This document shows positions 1 to 13,092 of a stretch of DNA of 64,000 bases, one piece after another. Numbering within the stretch: position 1 is the first letter of the stretch; each line of letters opens with the position of its first letter. The position numbers were made by a program, and so were the translations under genes. Below the pieces are notes generated by a model. That model was given only the letters and a program-made list of their open reading frames with translations. It had not been told where the DNA came from and ran no database searches. Origin of the DNA: Thermus thermophilus (GTDB lineage Bacteria; Deinococcota; Deinococci; Deinococcales; Thermaceae); assembly GCF_019974155.1 (NCBI RefSeq), contig NZ_AP025158.1:992001-1056000 (forward strand), written 5' to 3'.

Positions 1-1
1 G

Positions 2-271
2 GTCTACATCAGCCTGGACTTTGACGCCCTGGACCCCTCGGTGATGCCCAGCGTGGGGACGCCCTTGCCGGGAGGGCTTTCCTACCGCCAGGTGGTGGAC
101 CTCCTCGAGGCCGTCTTCCAGGAGAAAGAGGTGGTGGGCATGGACTTCGTGGAGCTCTCCCCCAACGGCCAGTTCCACGCCGAGATGACCGCGGCCCAGC
201 TCGTCTACCACGCCATCGGCCTGAAAGGGCTTCAGGCGGGCTGGCTTTCCCGGGAAGTGGACCACATTTAG
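2..271 (+). CDS. Arginase/ureohydrolase family, C-terminal fragment
   Basis: The window opens inside this gene, and only the last 89 residues are visible. The fragment begins with the ureohydrolase metal-binding signature SLDFDALDPSVMPSVGTP, whose two Asp residues bind the binuclear Mn centre in arginase and agmatinase. It continues with the conserved VVGMDFVELSP segment. Arginase hydrolyses arginine to ornithine and urea; agmatinase and formiminoglutamase share the signature, so the substrate cannot be settled from the tail. The style GGLSYRQVVDLLEAVF fits arginase best. A small inverted repeat (AGGGG-TTT-CCCCT) lies just past the stop but has no T-run. Confidence 0.85.
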   Translation, partial: VYISLDFDALDPSVMPSVGTPLPGGLSYRQVVDLLEAVFQEKEVVGMDFVELSPNGQFHAEMTAAQLVYHAIGLKGLQAGWLSREVDHI

Positions 272-288
272 CCCGAGGGGTTTCCCCT

Positions 289-294
289 TAGCCT
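289..294 (+). promoter_or_regulatory. Possible leaderless -10 box (TAGCCT)
   Basis: TAGCCT is followed by 6 nt and then the ATG at 301. The spacing matches other leaderless starts in this window. No good -35 is visible. Confidence 0.35.
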
Positions 295-300
295 GGGGGC

Positions 301-1185
301 ATGCGCTTCGGGCTTTGGCTTTCCTGCTTCCTCCTCCCGGCCCTGGCCCAGGTCCTCACCCTCCCTGACCTCCGGGCGCGGACCTACGGGGAGGGAGGGT
401 TTCGCGTGGAGCGGGTCCTGGAGGAGAGGCCCGCCTTCACCCGGGTCCAGTTCTCCCACCTCTCCGACGGCCTCCGGGTCCACGGGTTCGCCAACCTGCC
501 CAAAGGCCGAGGCCCCTTCCCCGTGGTGGTGGTCCTCCACGGCTACGTGGAGCCGAGCCGCTACCGCCTCCTCGCCTACACCACCCCCTACGCCGACTTC
601 CTGGCGGAAAGGGGCTACCTCGTCCTCCACCCGAACTTTCGGGGCCACCCCCCTTCCGAGGGCGCCCCGGCCCAAGGCCTCCGCCACGTCTACGCCGTGG
701 ACGTGCTGAACCTCCTCGCCGAGGTGCGCCGGGGGGCCTTCCCCCAGGCGGACCCCGCCCGCATCGCCCTCTTCGGCCACTCCATGGGGGGCGGCGTCGC
801 CCAGATCGTGAGCCTGGTGGACCCTGCTTTAAGAGGCGTGGTCCTCTACGGGAGCATGAGCGGGGACGAGCGGAGGAACCTGGAGCGGATCCGCTACTGG
901 TCGGGGGGAGCTCGGGGAGGGGAGCTGTTCGCCCTTTCGCCCGAGCTCCTCCGGCGGGCCTCCGCCTGGACCTACCTGGCGGAGCTTTCCGTGCCCTTGA
1001 GCGTCCACCACGGGCTTCAAGACGCCCAGGTGCCCCCGGAGTGGTCCTGGGAGCTCTGCCGCAGGCTCAAGGCCCTGAAAAAGCCCGTGGAGTGCTTCAG
1101 CTACCCCGGGGGGCACCTCTTCCGGGGGGAGGTGGACCGGGTCTTCCGGGAGCGGGTGTTGGCCTTCCTGGGCCGGGTGCTTTAG
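301..1185 (+). CDS. Secreted alpha/beta hydrolase (acylaminoacyl-peptidase/dienelactone hydrolase-like)
   Basis: This 294-aa protein has an N-terminal signal peptide (about residues 1-16, ending ALA-Q), so it should act outside the cytoplasm. The alpha/beta hydrolase core shows an oxyanion region VVLHGY (77-82), a nucleophile elbow GHSMGGG with Ser161, a candidate acid Asp241 (HGLQDAQVPPE) and His272 in PGGHLF. The triad order is that of serine esterases and prolyl-oligopeptidase-type peptidases. The substrate is unknown. It stands alone between the arginase tail and a small membrane ORF, and the ATG lies 6 nt after a -10-like box. Confidence 0.8.
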   Translation: MRFGLWLSCFLLPALAQVLTLPDLRARTYGEGGFRVERVLEERPAFTRVQFSHLSDGLRVHGFANLPKGRGPFPVVVVLHGYVEPSRYRLLAYTTPYADFLAERGYLVLHPNFRGHPPSEGAPAQGLRHVYAVDVLNLLAEVRRGAFPQADPARIALFGHSMGGGVAQIVSLVDPALRGVVLYGSMSGDERRNLERIRYWSGGARGGELFALSPELLRRASAWTYLAELSVPLSVHHGLQDAQVPPEWSWELCRRLKALKKPVECFSYPGGHLFRGEVDRVFRERVLAFLGRVL

Positions 1186-1194
1186 GCTTGGGCC

Positions 1195-1359
1195 GTGCGG
1201 GCGTTTTTGGAGCACCTTTCTGCCCTCTTCTTCGCCCTGGCCTTCGGCGCCCTGGTCTTCGGGGTTCTCGCCCGGCTTCTCGGCGCCGGGCGCCCCTGGC
1301 TTTTCTTCCTCCTCGCCCTCCTGCTCTTTCTCCTCGGGCTCTTTTGGGGTGTAAAATAG
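1195..1359 (+). CDS. Small membrane protein, 54 aa, hypothetical
   Basis: A GTG-started ORF of 54 codons fits between two genes (9 nt after the upstream stop, stop 6 nt before the next start). The product has two hydrophobic helices: about residues 6-24 (HLSALFFALAFGALVFGVL) and 31-50 (WLFFLLALLLFLLGLFW), joined by a short LLGAGRP turn, which predicts a two-pass inner membrane hairpin. No family is recognised. Its stop codon overlaps the -10 box of the next gene. It could be a spurious ORF, but the hydrophobic pattern and the fit are good. Confidence 0.55.
   Translation: MRAFLEHLSALFFALAFGALVFGVLARLLGAGRPWLFFLLALLLFLLGLFWGVK
1352..1357 (+). promoter_or_regulatory. -10 box TAAAAT for the gene at 1366
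   Basis: TAAAAT is followed by an 8-nt stretch (AGCCCCCC) and then the GTG at 1366, which is leaderless spacing. The upstream -35 region is only T/C-rich with no clear hexamer. Confidence 0.55.
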
Positions 1360-1365
1360 CCCCCC

Positions 1366-2268
1366 GTGGCCAAGCGCGTGGTTTCCGTCTCCTTGGGCAG
1401 CAGCCGCCGGGACGCCGCGGCCGAGGTGGAGCTTTTGGGGGAGCGGGTCCTCTTGGAGCGGCGGGGGACGGACGGGGATTTCCAGAGGGCCCTCTGCCTC
1501 ATCCAGGAGCTGGACGGCAAGGTGGACGCCATCGGCCTAGGCGGGATTGACCTTTACCTCTTCGCCGGAGGGCGGCGGTACGCCCTCCGGGACGCCCTGA
1601 GGCTCAAGGAGGCGGCCAAGAAGACCCCCGTGGTGGACGGCTCCGGCCTCAAGCACACCTTGGAGAGGCGGGCGGTGCGGGAGCTCGCCTCCCTTATAGA
1701 CTGGAGGAAGACCAAGGTCCTCCTGCCCTCGGCCGTGGACCGGTTCGGCCTCGCCGAGGCCTTGGACGAGGCGGGGGCGAAGGTGCTCTACGGGGACTTC
1801 ATCTTCGCCCTGGGTCTGCCCATTCCCCTCTACAGCCTCTCCTTCCTGCAGAAGCTCGCCTTCCTCCTCCTTCCCCTCTTCACCCGCCTGCCCTTTTCCG
1901 TTCTCTACCCCACGGGGAAGAAGCAGGAGGAGGTGCGGGAGGACTGGCGCGCCCGCTACTACGCCTGGGCCGACGTGGTGGCCGGGGACTGGCACTACAT
2001 CCGGCGCCACATGCCCAAGGACATGCGGGGCAAGACGGTCCTCACCAACACCACCACGGAGGAGGACGTGGCCTTCCTCCGGGAGCGGGGGGTGAGGCGC
2101 CTCGTCACCACCACCCCGAGGCTTGGCGGCCGGAGCTTCGGGACCAACGTGATGGAGGCCATGCTGGTCGCCCTCGCGGGGCGGGAGCTCGGGGAGGCGG
2201 ACTACCTCCGCTATATTGACCAAATAGGGCTGAAGCCCCAGGTGTTGGAACTGGAGGGACAGGCATGA
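1366..2268 (+). CDS. Conserved protein, 'quinate 5-dehydrogenase'-labelled family in Thermus relatives
   Basis: This 300-aa soluble protein begins MAKRVVSVSLGSSRRDA. I recall homologues in Thermus and other bacteria carrying the label quinate 5-dehydrogenase, but I see no convincing NAD-binding GxGxxG motif, so that function is doubtful. Visible features are a Gly-rich turn IGLGGIDLYLF (about 58-68), and a later region DMRGKTVLTNTTTEEDVAFL followed by RRLVTTTPRLGGRSFGTN that could bind a phosphate-containing ligand. It overlaps efp by 4 bp (ATGA), so the two are probably translationally coupled. The start is set by the TAAAAT box 8 nt upstream. Confidence 0.6.
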   Translation: MAKRVVSVSLGSSRRDAAAEVELLGERVLLERRGTDGDFQRALCLIQELDGKVDAIGLGGIDLYLFAGGRRYALRDALRLKEAAKKTPVVDGSGLKHTLERRAVRELASLIDWRKTKVLLPSAVDRFGLAEALDEAGAKVLYGDFIFALGLPIPLYSLSFLQKLAFLLLPLFTRLPFSVLYPTGKKQEEVREDWRARYYAWADVVAGDWHYIRRHMPKDMRGKTVLTNTTTEEDVAFLRERGVRRLVTTTPRLGGRSFGTNVMEAMLVALAGRELGEADYLRYIDQIGLKPQVLELEGQA

Positions 2269-2819
2269 TCAGCGTGACGGATCTGCGACCCGGAACCAAG
2301 GTGAAGATGGACGGCGGCCTTTGGGAGTGCGTGGAGTACCAGCACCAGAAGCTGGGCCGCGGCGGCGCCAAGGTGGTGGCCAAGTTCAAGAACCTGGAGA
2401 CGGGGGCCACGGTGGAGCGCACCTTCAACTCCGGGGAGAAGCTGGAGGACGTCTACGTGGAAACCCGGGAGCTCCAGTACCTCTACCCGGAGGGGGAGGA
2501 GATGGTCTTCATGGACCTGGAGACCTACGAGCAGTTCGCCGTGCCCCGCTCCCGGGTGGTGGGGGCGGAGTTCTTCAAGGAGGGCATGACCGCCCTCGGG
2601 GACATGTATGAGGGGCAGCCCATCAAGGTGACCCCGCCCACCGTGGTGGAGCTCAAGGTGGTGGACACGCCCCCGGGCGTGCGGGGGGACACGGTCTCCG
2701 GGGGGTCCAAGCCCGCCACCTTGGAGACGGGGGCCGTGGTCCAGGTGCCCCTTTTCGTGGAACCCGGAGAGGTCATCAAGGTGGACACCCGGACCGGCGA
2801 GTACGTGGGCCGGGCCTAG
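2265..2819 (+). CDS. efp: Translation elongation factor P
   Basis: EF-P enters the ribosomal E site and promotes peptide bond formation at polyproline stretches. The 184-aa length and three-domain beta architecture fit: a KOW-like N-domain (1-64), an OB domain, and a C-terminal OB domain ending [11 protein letters not shown]. The tip of the N-domain loop is LGRGGAK with Arg32, not the Lys34 equivalent modified by EpmA/EpmB. The ATG overlaps the upstream stop (ATGA). The next gene, accB, lies 94 bp away. No EarP, EpmA or EpmB gene is seen in the window. Confidence 0.97.
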   Translation: MISVTDLRPGTKVKMDGGLWECVEYQHQKLGRGGAKVVAKFKNLETGATVERTFNSGEKLEDVYVETRELQYLYPEGEEMVFMDLETYEQFAVPRSRVVGAEFFKEGMTALGDMYEGQPIKVTPPTVVELKVVDTPPGVRGDTVSGGSKPATLETGAVVQVPLFVEPGEVIKVDTRTGEYVGRA

Positions 2820-2913
2820 GCCGCCTGGGGAGCCGCCCCCTCTACGGGATTTTGACGCGGTGCAGAAATCCGTAAGGGGTGTATGGGGTAAGCTTTTCCC
2901 GCGAGGTGCACCG

Positions 2914-3411
2914 ATGACGCCGAAGGAGCTGAAGCAGATCCTGCAGGCCTTGGTGGAGCACGGGGTGAACGAGCTCACCCTAGAGACCCCGGACTACAAG
3001 CTCACCGTGCGGCGGGGCGGGGAGGTGCAGGTGGTGAGCGTTCCCCAGGTCCAGGCCCCCATTCTGGCGGCCCCCCCGGAGGTACCGGCCCCGACCCCGC
3101 CCGCGCCGGCGGTCCCGGCGGCGGAGCCCCAGCCCCAGGCCAAGGCGGAGCCCCAGGACGACTGCCCGGGGTGCGTGGAGGTCCGGGCCCCCATCGTGGG
3201 CACCTTCTACCGGGCCCCGGCCCCGGACGCTCCTCCCTACGTGAAGGAGGGGGACCGGGTGGAGAAGGGGCAGGTCCTCTGCATCATTGAGGCCATGAAG
3301 CTCATGAACGAGATCGAGTCCGAGGTCTCGGGGATCGTCAAGAAGATCCTGGTGGAGAACGGGGAGCCCGTGGAGTACGGCCAGCCCCTCTTCCTTATCC
3401 AGCCGGTATGA
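2914..3411 (+). CDS. accB: Biotin carboxyl carrier protein of acetyl-CoA carboxylase
   Basis: This protein carries the covalently bound biotin that shuttles CO2 from biotin carboxylase to the carboxyltransferase in fatty acid synthesis. From the ATG at 2914 it is 165 aa: an N-terminal helix (1-35), a Pro/Ala-rich swinging linker (about 50-82), and a biotinyl domain (about 88-165) with EAMKLMNE, biotinyl Lys129. The ORF can be read upstream to 2860, but the internal ATG has the Shine-Dalgarno GCGAGGTG 5-10 nt before it and gives the normal family N-terminus. It overlaps accC by 4 bp. TTGACG at 2852 may be a -35 box; its -10 is unclear. Confidence 0.96.
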   Translation: MTPKELKQILQALVEHGVNELTLETPDYKLTVRRGGEVQVVSVPQVQAPILAAPPEVPAPTPPAPAVPAAEPQPQAKAEPQDDCPGCVEVRAPIVGTFYRAPAPDAPPYVKEGDRVEKGQVLCIIEAMKLMNEIESEVSGIVKKILVENGEPVEYGQPLFLIQPV

Positions 3412-4745
3412 AGAAGGTCCTGATCGCCAACCGGGGCGAGATCGCTTTGAGGATCATCCGGGCGGCCCGGGAGCTCGGGATCAAGACGGTGGTGGCCCAC
3501 TCCACCGCCGACGAGAAGAGCTTGCCCGTTCTCCTCGCCGACGAGGCCATCTGCATCGGGCCGCCTCCCTCGGGGCAGAGCTACCTCAACATCCCCAACC
3601 TCCTCTCCGCGGCCATCGTCACCGGGGCGGACGCCATCCACCCGGGCTACGGCTTCCTGGCGGAGAACGCCACCTTCGCCGAGATGTGCCGGGAGCACGG
3701 GATCACCTTCATCGGCCCCACCCCGGAGAACATGAGGGCCCTGGGGGACAAGGCCACCGCGAGGAAGGTGGCCCGGGAGGCGGGGGTGCCCACGGTGCCG
3801 GGCACGGACGAGCTGGGTAGCGTGGAGGAGGCCAAGCGGGCGGCCCAGGAGATCGGCTACCCCGTGATCCTCAAGGCGAGCGCGGGAGGCGGGGGCCGGG
3901 GCATGCGCGTGGTCCACACGGAGGAGGAACTGGAGCGGGCGGTGCTCCAGGCCCAGGAGGAGGCCCGGGCCGCCTTCGGGAACCCCGCCATCTACCTGGA
4001 GAAGTACATAGAGGAGCCCAAGCACATTGAGATCCAGGTCCTGGGGGACGGGGAGCGGGTGGTGCACCTTTGGGAGCGGGACTGCTCCATCCAGCGCCGC
4101 CACCAGAAGCTTTTGGAGGAGGCCCCGAGCCTCCTTCCCGAGGAGACCCGCCGGGCCATCGCCGAGGCGGCGCGGCGCCTCGCCGAGCACGTGGGGTACG
4201 TCTCCGCGGGCACCCTGGAGTTTTTGGTGGACAAGGAGGGGAACTTCTACTTCATTGAGATGAACACCCGCATCCAGGTGGAGCACCCCGTCACCGAGAT
4301 GATCACGGGGATTGACCTGGTCCAGGCCCAGTTCCGCATCGCCCAGGGGGAGAAGCTCTGGCTCAAGCAGGAGGAGATCCAGGTCCGGGGGCACGCCATA
4401 GAGGTGCGCGTCAACGCCGAGGACCCAGAGAAGGGCTTCAGGCCCTCCATCGGCAAGGTGGAAACCCTCCTCTTCCCCGGGGGGCCTGGGGTGCGGGTGG
4501 ACAGCCACCTCTACACCGGCTACCAGATCCCGCCCCACTACGACAGCCTCATCGCCAAGATCATCGTCTGGGCCCCCACCCGGGAGGAGGCCATAAGGCG
4601 CATGGAGCGAGCCCTCTCCGAGACGGTGATTGAGGGCCCGGGCCTCAAGACCACCATCCCCTTCCACCAGAAGGTCCTCCAGAACGCCTTCTTCCGCAGG
4701 GGGGCCGTATACACCAACTTCGTGGCCCGGCGGATGGAGATGTAG
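3408..4745 (+). CDS. accC: Biotin carboxylase subunit of acetyl-CoA carboxylase
   Basis: AccC uses ATP and bicarbonate to carboxylate the biotin on AccB. At 445 aa it is full length for the family: N-terminal pre-ATP-grasp domain ([19 protein letters not shown]), ATP-grasp domain with the glycine-rich loop [12 protein letters not shown] (about 160-171), catalytic segment [14 protein letters not shown] (about 284-297), and a C-terminal biotin carboxylase domain. The ATGA overlap with accB fits an accBC operon. The carboxyltransferase genes accA and accD are not in this window. Confidence 0.97.
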   Translation: MKKVLIANRGEIALRIIRAARELGIKTVVAHSTADEKSLPVLLADEAICIGPPPSGQSYLNIPNLLSAAIVTGADAIHPGYGFLAENATFAEMCREHGITFIGPTPENMRALGDKATARKVAREAGVPTVPGTDELGSVEEAKRAAQEIGYPVILKASAGGGGRGMRVVHTEEELERAVLQAQEEARAAFGNPAIYLEKYIEEPKHIEIQVLGDGERVVHLWERDCSIQRRHQKLLEEAPSLLPEETRRAIAEAARRLAEHVGYVSAGTLEFLVDKEGNFYFIEMNTRIQVEHPVTEMITGIDLVQAQFRIAQGEKLWLKQEEIQVRGHAIEVRVNAEDPEKGFRPSIGKVETLLFPGGPGVRVDSHLYTGYQIPPHYDSLIAKIIVWAPTREEAIRRMERALSETVIEGPGLKTTIPFHQKVLQNAFFRRGAVYTNFVARRMEM

Positions 4746-4755
4746 ACTGAGGCCT

Positions 4756-5094
4756 GTGCGGGTGGACTACGAGATCAGCGAGCAGGCCCTCGAGGCCGTG
4801 GTCCTTTGCGCCCTAAAGGGGATAGAGGGGGTAAGGGCCCTCGAGGCCGTCCCCCGTTCCTTGGCGGATGTCTTCCGCCGGGGGCGGCCCGTGCGGCTGG
4901 AGTCTACCCCGGAGGGGCTTGTGGTGGACCTGCTGCTGGCCGTGCCCTACGGGGTGGTCATTCCGGAGCTTGCCGCCCGGGTGCAGCAGGAGGTGGACGA
5001 GGCCCTCTTCCTGGCCACGGGGAGGCGGGCGCGGGCGGTGAACGTCACCGTGGGCCAGGTGGTGCCGGAGGAGGACCATGCGCAGGCGGGCTAG
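4756..5094 (+). CDS. Asp23/Gls24 family protein
   Basis: This 112-aa protein has the Asp23/Gls24 fold signature: an N-terminal YEISEQALEAVVLCALKGIEGV, then a beta-alpha region LVVDLLLAVPYGVVIPELAARVQQEVDEAL, ending in VNVTVGQVV. In Firmicutes such proteins sit at the membrane and affect envelope stress; small relatives are commonly found between acc genes and nusB. The GTG at 4756 follows the accC stop by 10 nt. It overlaps nusB by 17 bp, implying co-transcription and coupling. The precise function is unknown. Confidence 0.88.
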   Translation: MRVDYEISEQALEAVVLCALKGIEGVRALEAVPRSLADVFRRGRPVRLESTPEGLVVDLLLAVPYGVVIPELAARVQQEVDEALFLATGRRARAVNVTVGQVVPEEDHAQAG

Positions 5095-5533
5095 GGAGCT
5101 GGCCATGCGGGCCCTCTTCGCCCACACCGTGGGGGGGATGGGGCTGGAGGAGGCTTTCCAGCACGCCCTGGAGGAGATGGGCGGGGAGGAGGAGGGGTAC
5201 GCCGAGCCCCTGGACCAGGAGGGGGTGGCCTTTGCCCGGCGCCTCCTCTCGGGGTACAAGGCCCACCAGGAGGAGGTGGACCGGGTGCTCGAGGAGACGG
5301 TGGAGGGCTGGGACTTCCGCCAGATGGCCAAGACGGACCTGGCCGTGCTGCGCCTGGCCGTCTACGAGATGCTCTACGAACCCACGCCCTTTGAGCCCTT
5401 GATTGAGGTGGCGGTGAAGATCGCCAACCGCTACGGCGGCGAGCACTCGGGGAGCTTCGTCAACGGGGTGCTCGCCCGGGTCTACCGCCGGGTAGTGGCC
5501 GGGGAGCTGAAGACGGTGGCCAAGGAGGCTTAG
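5078..5533 (+). CDS. nusB: Transcription antitermination factor NusB
   Basis: NusB binds BoxA RNA with ribosomal protein S10 to prevent premature termination in rRNA operons. The 151-aa all-helical protein starts with the Arg-rich MRRRARELAMRALFAH and has the conserved C-terminal signature DLAVLRLAVYEMLYEPTPFEPLIEVAVKIANRYGGEHSGSFVNGVLARV. It is a few residues longer than typical. It overlaps the Asp23-type gene and is followed directly by folD (adjacent codons). Confidence 0.95.
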   Translation: MRRRARELAMRALFAHTVGGMGLEEAFQHALEEMGGEEEGYAEPLDQEGVAFARRLLSGYKAHQEEVDRVLEETVEGWDFRQMAKTDLAVLRLAVYEMLYEPTPFEPLIEVAVKIANRYGGEHSGSFVNGVLARVYRRVVAGELKTVAKEA

Positions 5534-6382
5534 GTGGCGGCCCAGGTGCTTTCGGGACACGAGGCGGCGGAGGCGGTCTACGAGGAGATCCGCGCCCGGC
5601 TACGCGGCCTTTCCTTCACCCCTTCCCTGCGGGTGATCCGGCTCGGGGAGGACCCGGCCTCGGTGGCCTACGTGCGGCTTAAGGACAAGCGGGCGCGGGC
5701 TTTGGGGTACCGAAGCCAGGTGGAGGTCTATCCGGAGGACCTCCCCGAGGAGGCCCTTCTGGAAAGGATCGCCGCCCTCAACGCCGACGAGGAGGTGGAC
5801 GGGATCCTGGTCCAGCTTCCCCTCCCCCCGCACATCCGCACCCAGCGGGTCCTCGAGGCCATCCACCCCTTGAAGGACGTGGACGGCTTCCACCCCCTGA
5901 ACGTGGGGCGGCTTTGGAGCGGGGGAAAGGGGCTTTTCCCCTGCACCCCCCTAGGGGTGGTCCGTCTCCTCAAGCACTATGGGGTGGACCTTAGGGGCAA
6001 GGAGGTGGTGGTGGTGGGGCGGTCCAACATCGTGGGAAAGCCCCTGGCGGGGCTTCTTCTGCGGGAGGACGCCACCGTGACCCTGGCCCACTCCAAGACC
6101 CAGGACCTGCCCGAGGTCACCCGAAGGGCCCAGGTCCTGGTGGTGGCCGTGGGCCGGCCCCACCTGGTGCGGAAGGAGTGGGTGCGGGAAGGGGCCATCG
6201 TGGTGGACGTGGGCGTGAACCGCGTGGAGGGGAGGCTTCTCGGCGACGTGCACCCCGAGGTGGCCGAGGTGGCCTCCGCCCTCACCCCCGTGCCGGGCGG
6301 GGTGGGGCCCATGACCGTGGCCATGCTCATGGGGAACACCCTCGAGGCCGCCCTCTTGAGGCGCCATGGAGCTTCTGGCTAA
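5534..6382 (+). CDS. folD: Methylenetetrahydrofolate dehydrogenase/cyclohydrolase FolD
   Basis: FolD interconverts 5,10-methylene-, 5,10-methenyl- and 10-formyl-tetrahydrofolate with NADP. The 282-aa protein carries the catalytic SVAYVRLKDKRARALG region, DGILVQLPLPPHI, the signature FHPLNVGRLW, the Rossmann segment VVVVGRSNIVGKPLAGLL and the C-terminal PVPGGVGPMTVAMLMGNTL. It starts with GTG immediately after the nusB stop and overlaps the next gene by 17 bp. Confidence 0.97.
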   Translation: MAAQVLSGHEAAEAVYEEIRARLRGLSFTPSLRVIRLGEDPASVAYVRLKDKRARALGYRSQVEVYPEDLPEEALLERIAALNADEEVDGILVQLPLPPHIRTQRVLEAIHPLKDVDGFHPLNVGRLWSGGKGLFPCTPLGVVRLLKHYGVDLRGKEVVVVGRSNIVGKPLAGLLLREDATVTLAHSKTQDLPEVTRRAQVLVVAVGRPHLVRKEWVREGAIVVDVGVNRVEGRLLGDVHPEVAEVASALTPVPGGVGPMTVAMLMGNTLEAALLRRHGASG

Positions 6383-6821
6383 CGCCGTTTTTTGGACGGC
6401 GGTCCTCGCCAACCTCACCGCCCAGACCCTCAAGCTCCTCCTCTACTACCTCCTGGAGGGGCGCTTCCAGTGGCACCGCTTCCTGGACACCGGAGGGATG
6501 CCCTCCACCCACTCCGCCACGGTGAGCGCCCTCGCGGTGAGCGTGGGCCTCAGGGAAGGGTTTGACACCAGCCTCTTCGCCGTGGCCGCCGTCTTCGCCC
6601 TCATCGTCATGTACGACGCCGCCGGGATCCGCCGGGCGGCGGGGCTTCACGCCCAGCTCCTCAACCAGCTCATGGAGGAGCTCGGCCAGGTGATCCGCCT
6701 GGGTCCCCAGCGGGGCCCCCTGAAGGAGCTTTTGGGGCACACCTACTTGGAGGTGGCGGTGGGGGCCCTGATCGGAGGGCTCGTGGCCCTTGGGGCCTAC
6801 CGGCTTTTCCCTGCGGCGTAA
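6366..6821 (+). CDS. DUF212/YuiD-type divergent PAP2 family membrane protein
   Basis: The 151-aa membrane protein has the short form of an acid phosphatase/vanadium haloperoxidase-like signature, LDTGGMPSTHSATVSALAVSVGL (about 38-60), and the conserved MYDAAGIRRAAGLHAQLLNQL segment. Hydrophobic segments lie near residues 7-30, 45-60, 72-90 and 125-145. It may act on a lipid phosphate, but the substrate is not established for this family. The start overlaps folD. The 3' end overlaps a leftward small membrane ORF by 25 bp. Confidence 0.85.
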   Translation: MELLANAVFWTAVLANLTAQTLKLLLYYLLEGRFQWHRFLDTGGMPSTHSATVSALAVSVGLREGFDTSLFAVAAVFALIVMYDAAGIRRAAGLHAQLLNQLMEELGQVIRLGPQRGPLKELLGHTYLEVAVGALIGGLVALGAYRLFPAA

Positions 6822-7000
6822 AAGGCCAGGGTTTGGCCCACCAGGAAGGCGACAAGGCCGAGTAGGGGGGAGAGGAAGAAGGCGAAGAAGCTCGCGAAGA
6901 GGGCCGCCACCAGGGGCAGGAGGGGCCTGCGGAAGCGATGGAACACCCAGAGGTTCAGAAGCCCGAAGAAGGCCATGAGGAGAAAGGCCGCCGTCTCCAC
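6797..7000 (-). CDS. Small membrane protein, 67 aa, hypothetical
   Basis: Leftward ORF starting from a GTG at 7000. The product has three closely spaced hydrophobic segments (about residues 3-20, 26-42, 45-62) separated by HRFRRP and a short SP turn, and ends YAAGKSR. No family is recognised. A longer reading to 7075 has no support, whereas a TACAAT -10 box lies 8 nt before this GTG with TTTACC 18 nt further upstream, so a leaderless GTG start is preferred. The end is convergent with, and overlaps, the DUF212 gene. Confidence 0.6.
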   Translation of the reverse strand: METAAFLLMAFFGLLNLWVFHRFRRPLLPLVAALFASFFAFFLSPLLGLVAFLVGQTLAFYAAGKSR

Positions 7001-7008
7001 GGCAGGCC

Positions 7009-7038
7009 ATTGTACGCCCTTGCCAAGTTTGGGGTAAA
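7009..7038 (-). promoter_or_regulatory. Promoter for the 67-aa ORF (TTTACC-N18-TACAAT)
   Basis: On the minus strand TTTACC (7038-7033) is followed by an 18-nt spacer and TACAAT (7014-7009). The GTG at 7000 begins 8 nt after the -10 box, so the transcript is probably leaderless. The -35 box overlaps TAAACT (7035-7040), a possible -10 of the divergent oxidoreductase gene. Confidence 0.6.
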
Positions 7039-7067
7039 CTTTTACCGAGTATAAGGAGGTGGCACCC

Positions 7068-9042
<1,975 letters not shown>

Positions 9043-9053
<11 letters not shown>

Positions 9054-9571
9054 GGTAGACGGCGTAGGCCCGGTACCCTCCCATCCACCCCTCCCCAAAG
9101 GCCCTTAAGGCCAGGCCCGGGGGAGGGGTGAGGAGTTCTTCCCCTTCCCAGTAGAAGGGGCTATGGGGCCTTCCCCGCCTTTGGGCCTCCTTGCGGGTGA
9201 AGCCCTCCACGAGGAGAAGCCCCCCGGGGAGGAGGAGGGGGGCGAGGCCTTGGAGGAGGGGCCGGTTCACGTAGTAGGCCATCACGATCCCGGCGAAGGG
9301 GCCTTGGGGCAGGCGGGCCAGGGCCCCGGGGGCCTCGAGGTCCAGCTCCAGGAGAGAAAGCCCCGGGGTCCCCCGGAGCCTCTTCAGGGCCTCCCGGCTC
9401 TTCTCCACCAGGACCACGGGGTGGCCCCGCCCTAGGAAGTAACGGGCGTTCCGCCCCAACCCCCCCGCCAGGTCCAGCACCGGCCCTTCGGGGACGAAGG
9501 GGCCGTAGGCCCGCACCACAAAGGCGGGCTTCCTTTCCTCTTGGGCTTCCCGATAGAAGGCGTCCCAGTCC

Positions 9572-9579
<8 letters not shown>
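9043..9579 (-). CDS. Class I SAM-dependent methyltransferase (TehB-like)
   Basis: The 178-aa protein has motif I VLDLAGGLGRNARYFLGRGHPVVLVEKS (about 34-61) and a motif IV region FAGIVMAYYVNRPLLQGLAPLLLPGGLLLVEGF typical of small TehB-like methyltransferases. The opening WDAFYREAQEE ... PAFVV is also typical. The substrate is unknown. It is the last gene of a leftward operon esterase-terC-methyltransferase: its start overlaps the terC stop by 8 bp, and its end overlaps the convergent Fe-S oxidoreductase gene by 11 bp. Confidence 0.85.
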
Positions 9580-12968
<3,389 letters not shown>

Positions 12969-12975
12969 GCCCCTT

Positions 12976-12981
12976 AGCATA
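12976..12981 (-). promoter_or_regulatory. -10 box TATGCT for the DUF1517 gene
   Basis: On the minus strand TATGCT is followed by 7 nt (AAGGGGC) and the in-frame GTG at 12968. The box itself contains the alternative ATG. Confidence 0.5.
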
Positions 12982-13031
12982 AAGGGCTTTCCGTCCGGGC
13001 CCTTTGCGTAAAACGAGGATTTGCAGTAAAC

Positions 13032-13058
13032 TTGACATAGGTAGGCTTAGGCTATGGA
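13032..13058 (+). promoter_or_regulatory. Probable lon promoter (TTGACA)
   Basis: A perfect -35 hexamer TTGACA at 13032-13037 precedes TATGGA (13053-13058) with a short 15-nt spacer. The -10 assignment is weak. Transcription from here would give a leader carrying AAAGGAGGG at 13078-13086, just before the ATG at 13093. Confidence 0.45.
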
Positions 13059-13092
13059 CGAACGCAGAACCGCTGAAGAAAGGAGGGAACGC

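Noticed and set aside
13054-13092. Longer lon start (12 to 13 extra codons)
   Set aside because: It would be possible after TAGGCT plus 6 nt, but AAAGGAGGG right before 13093 and the normal Lon N-terminus are stronger evidence.
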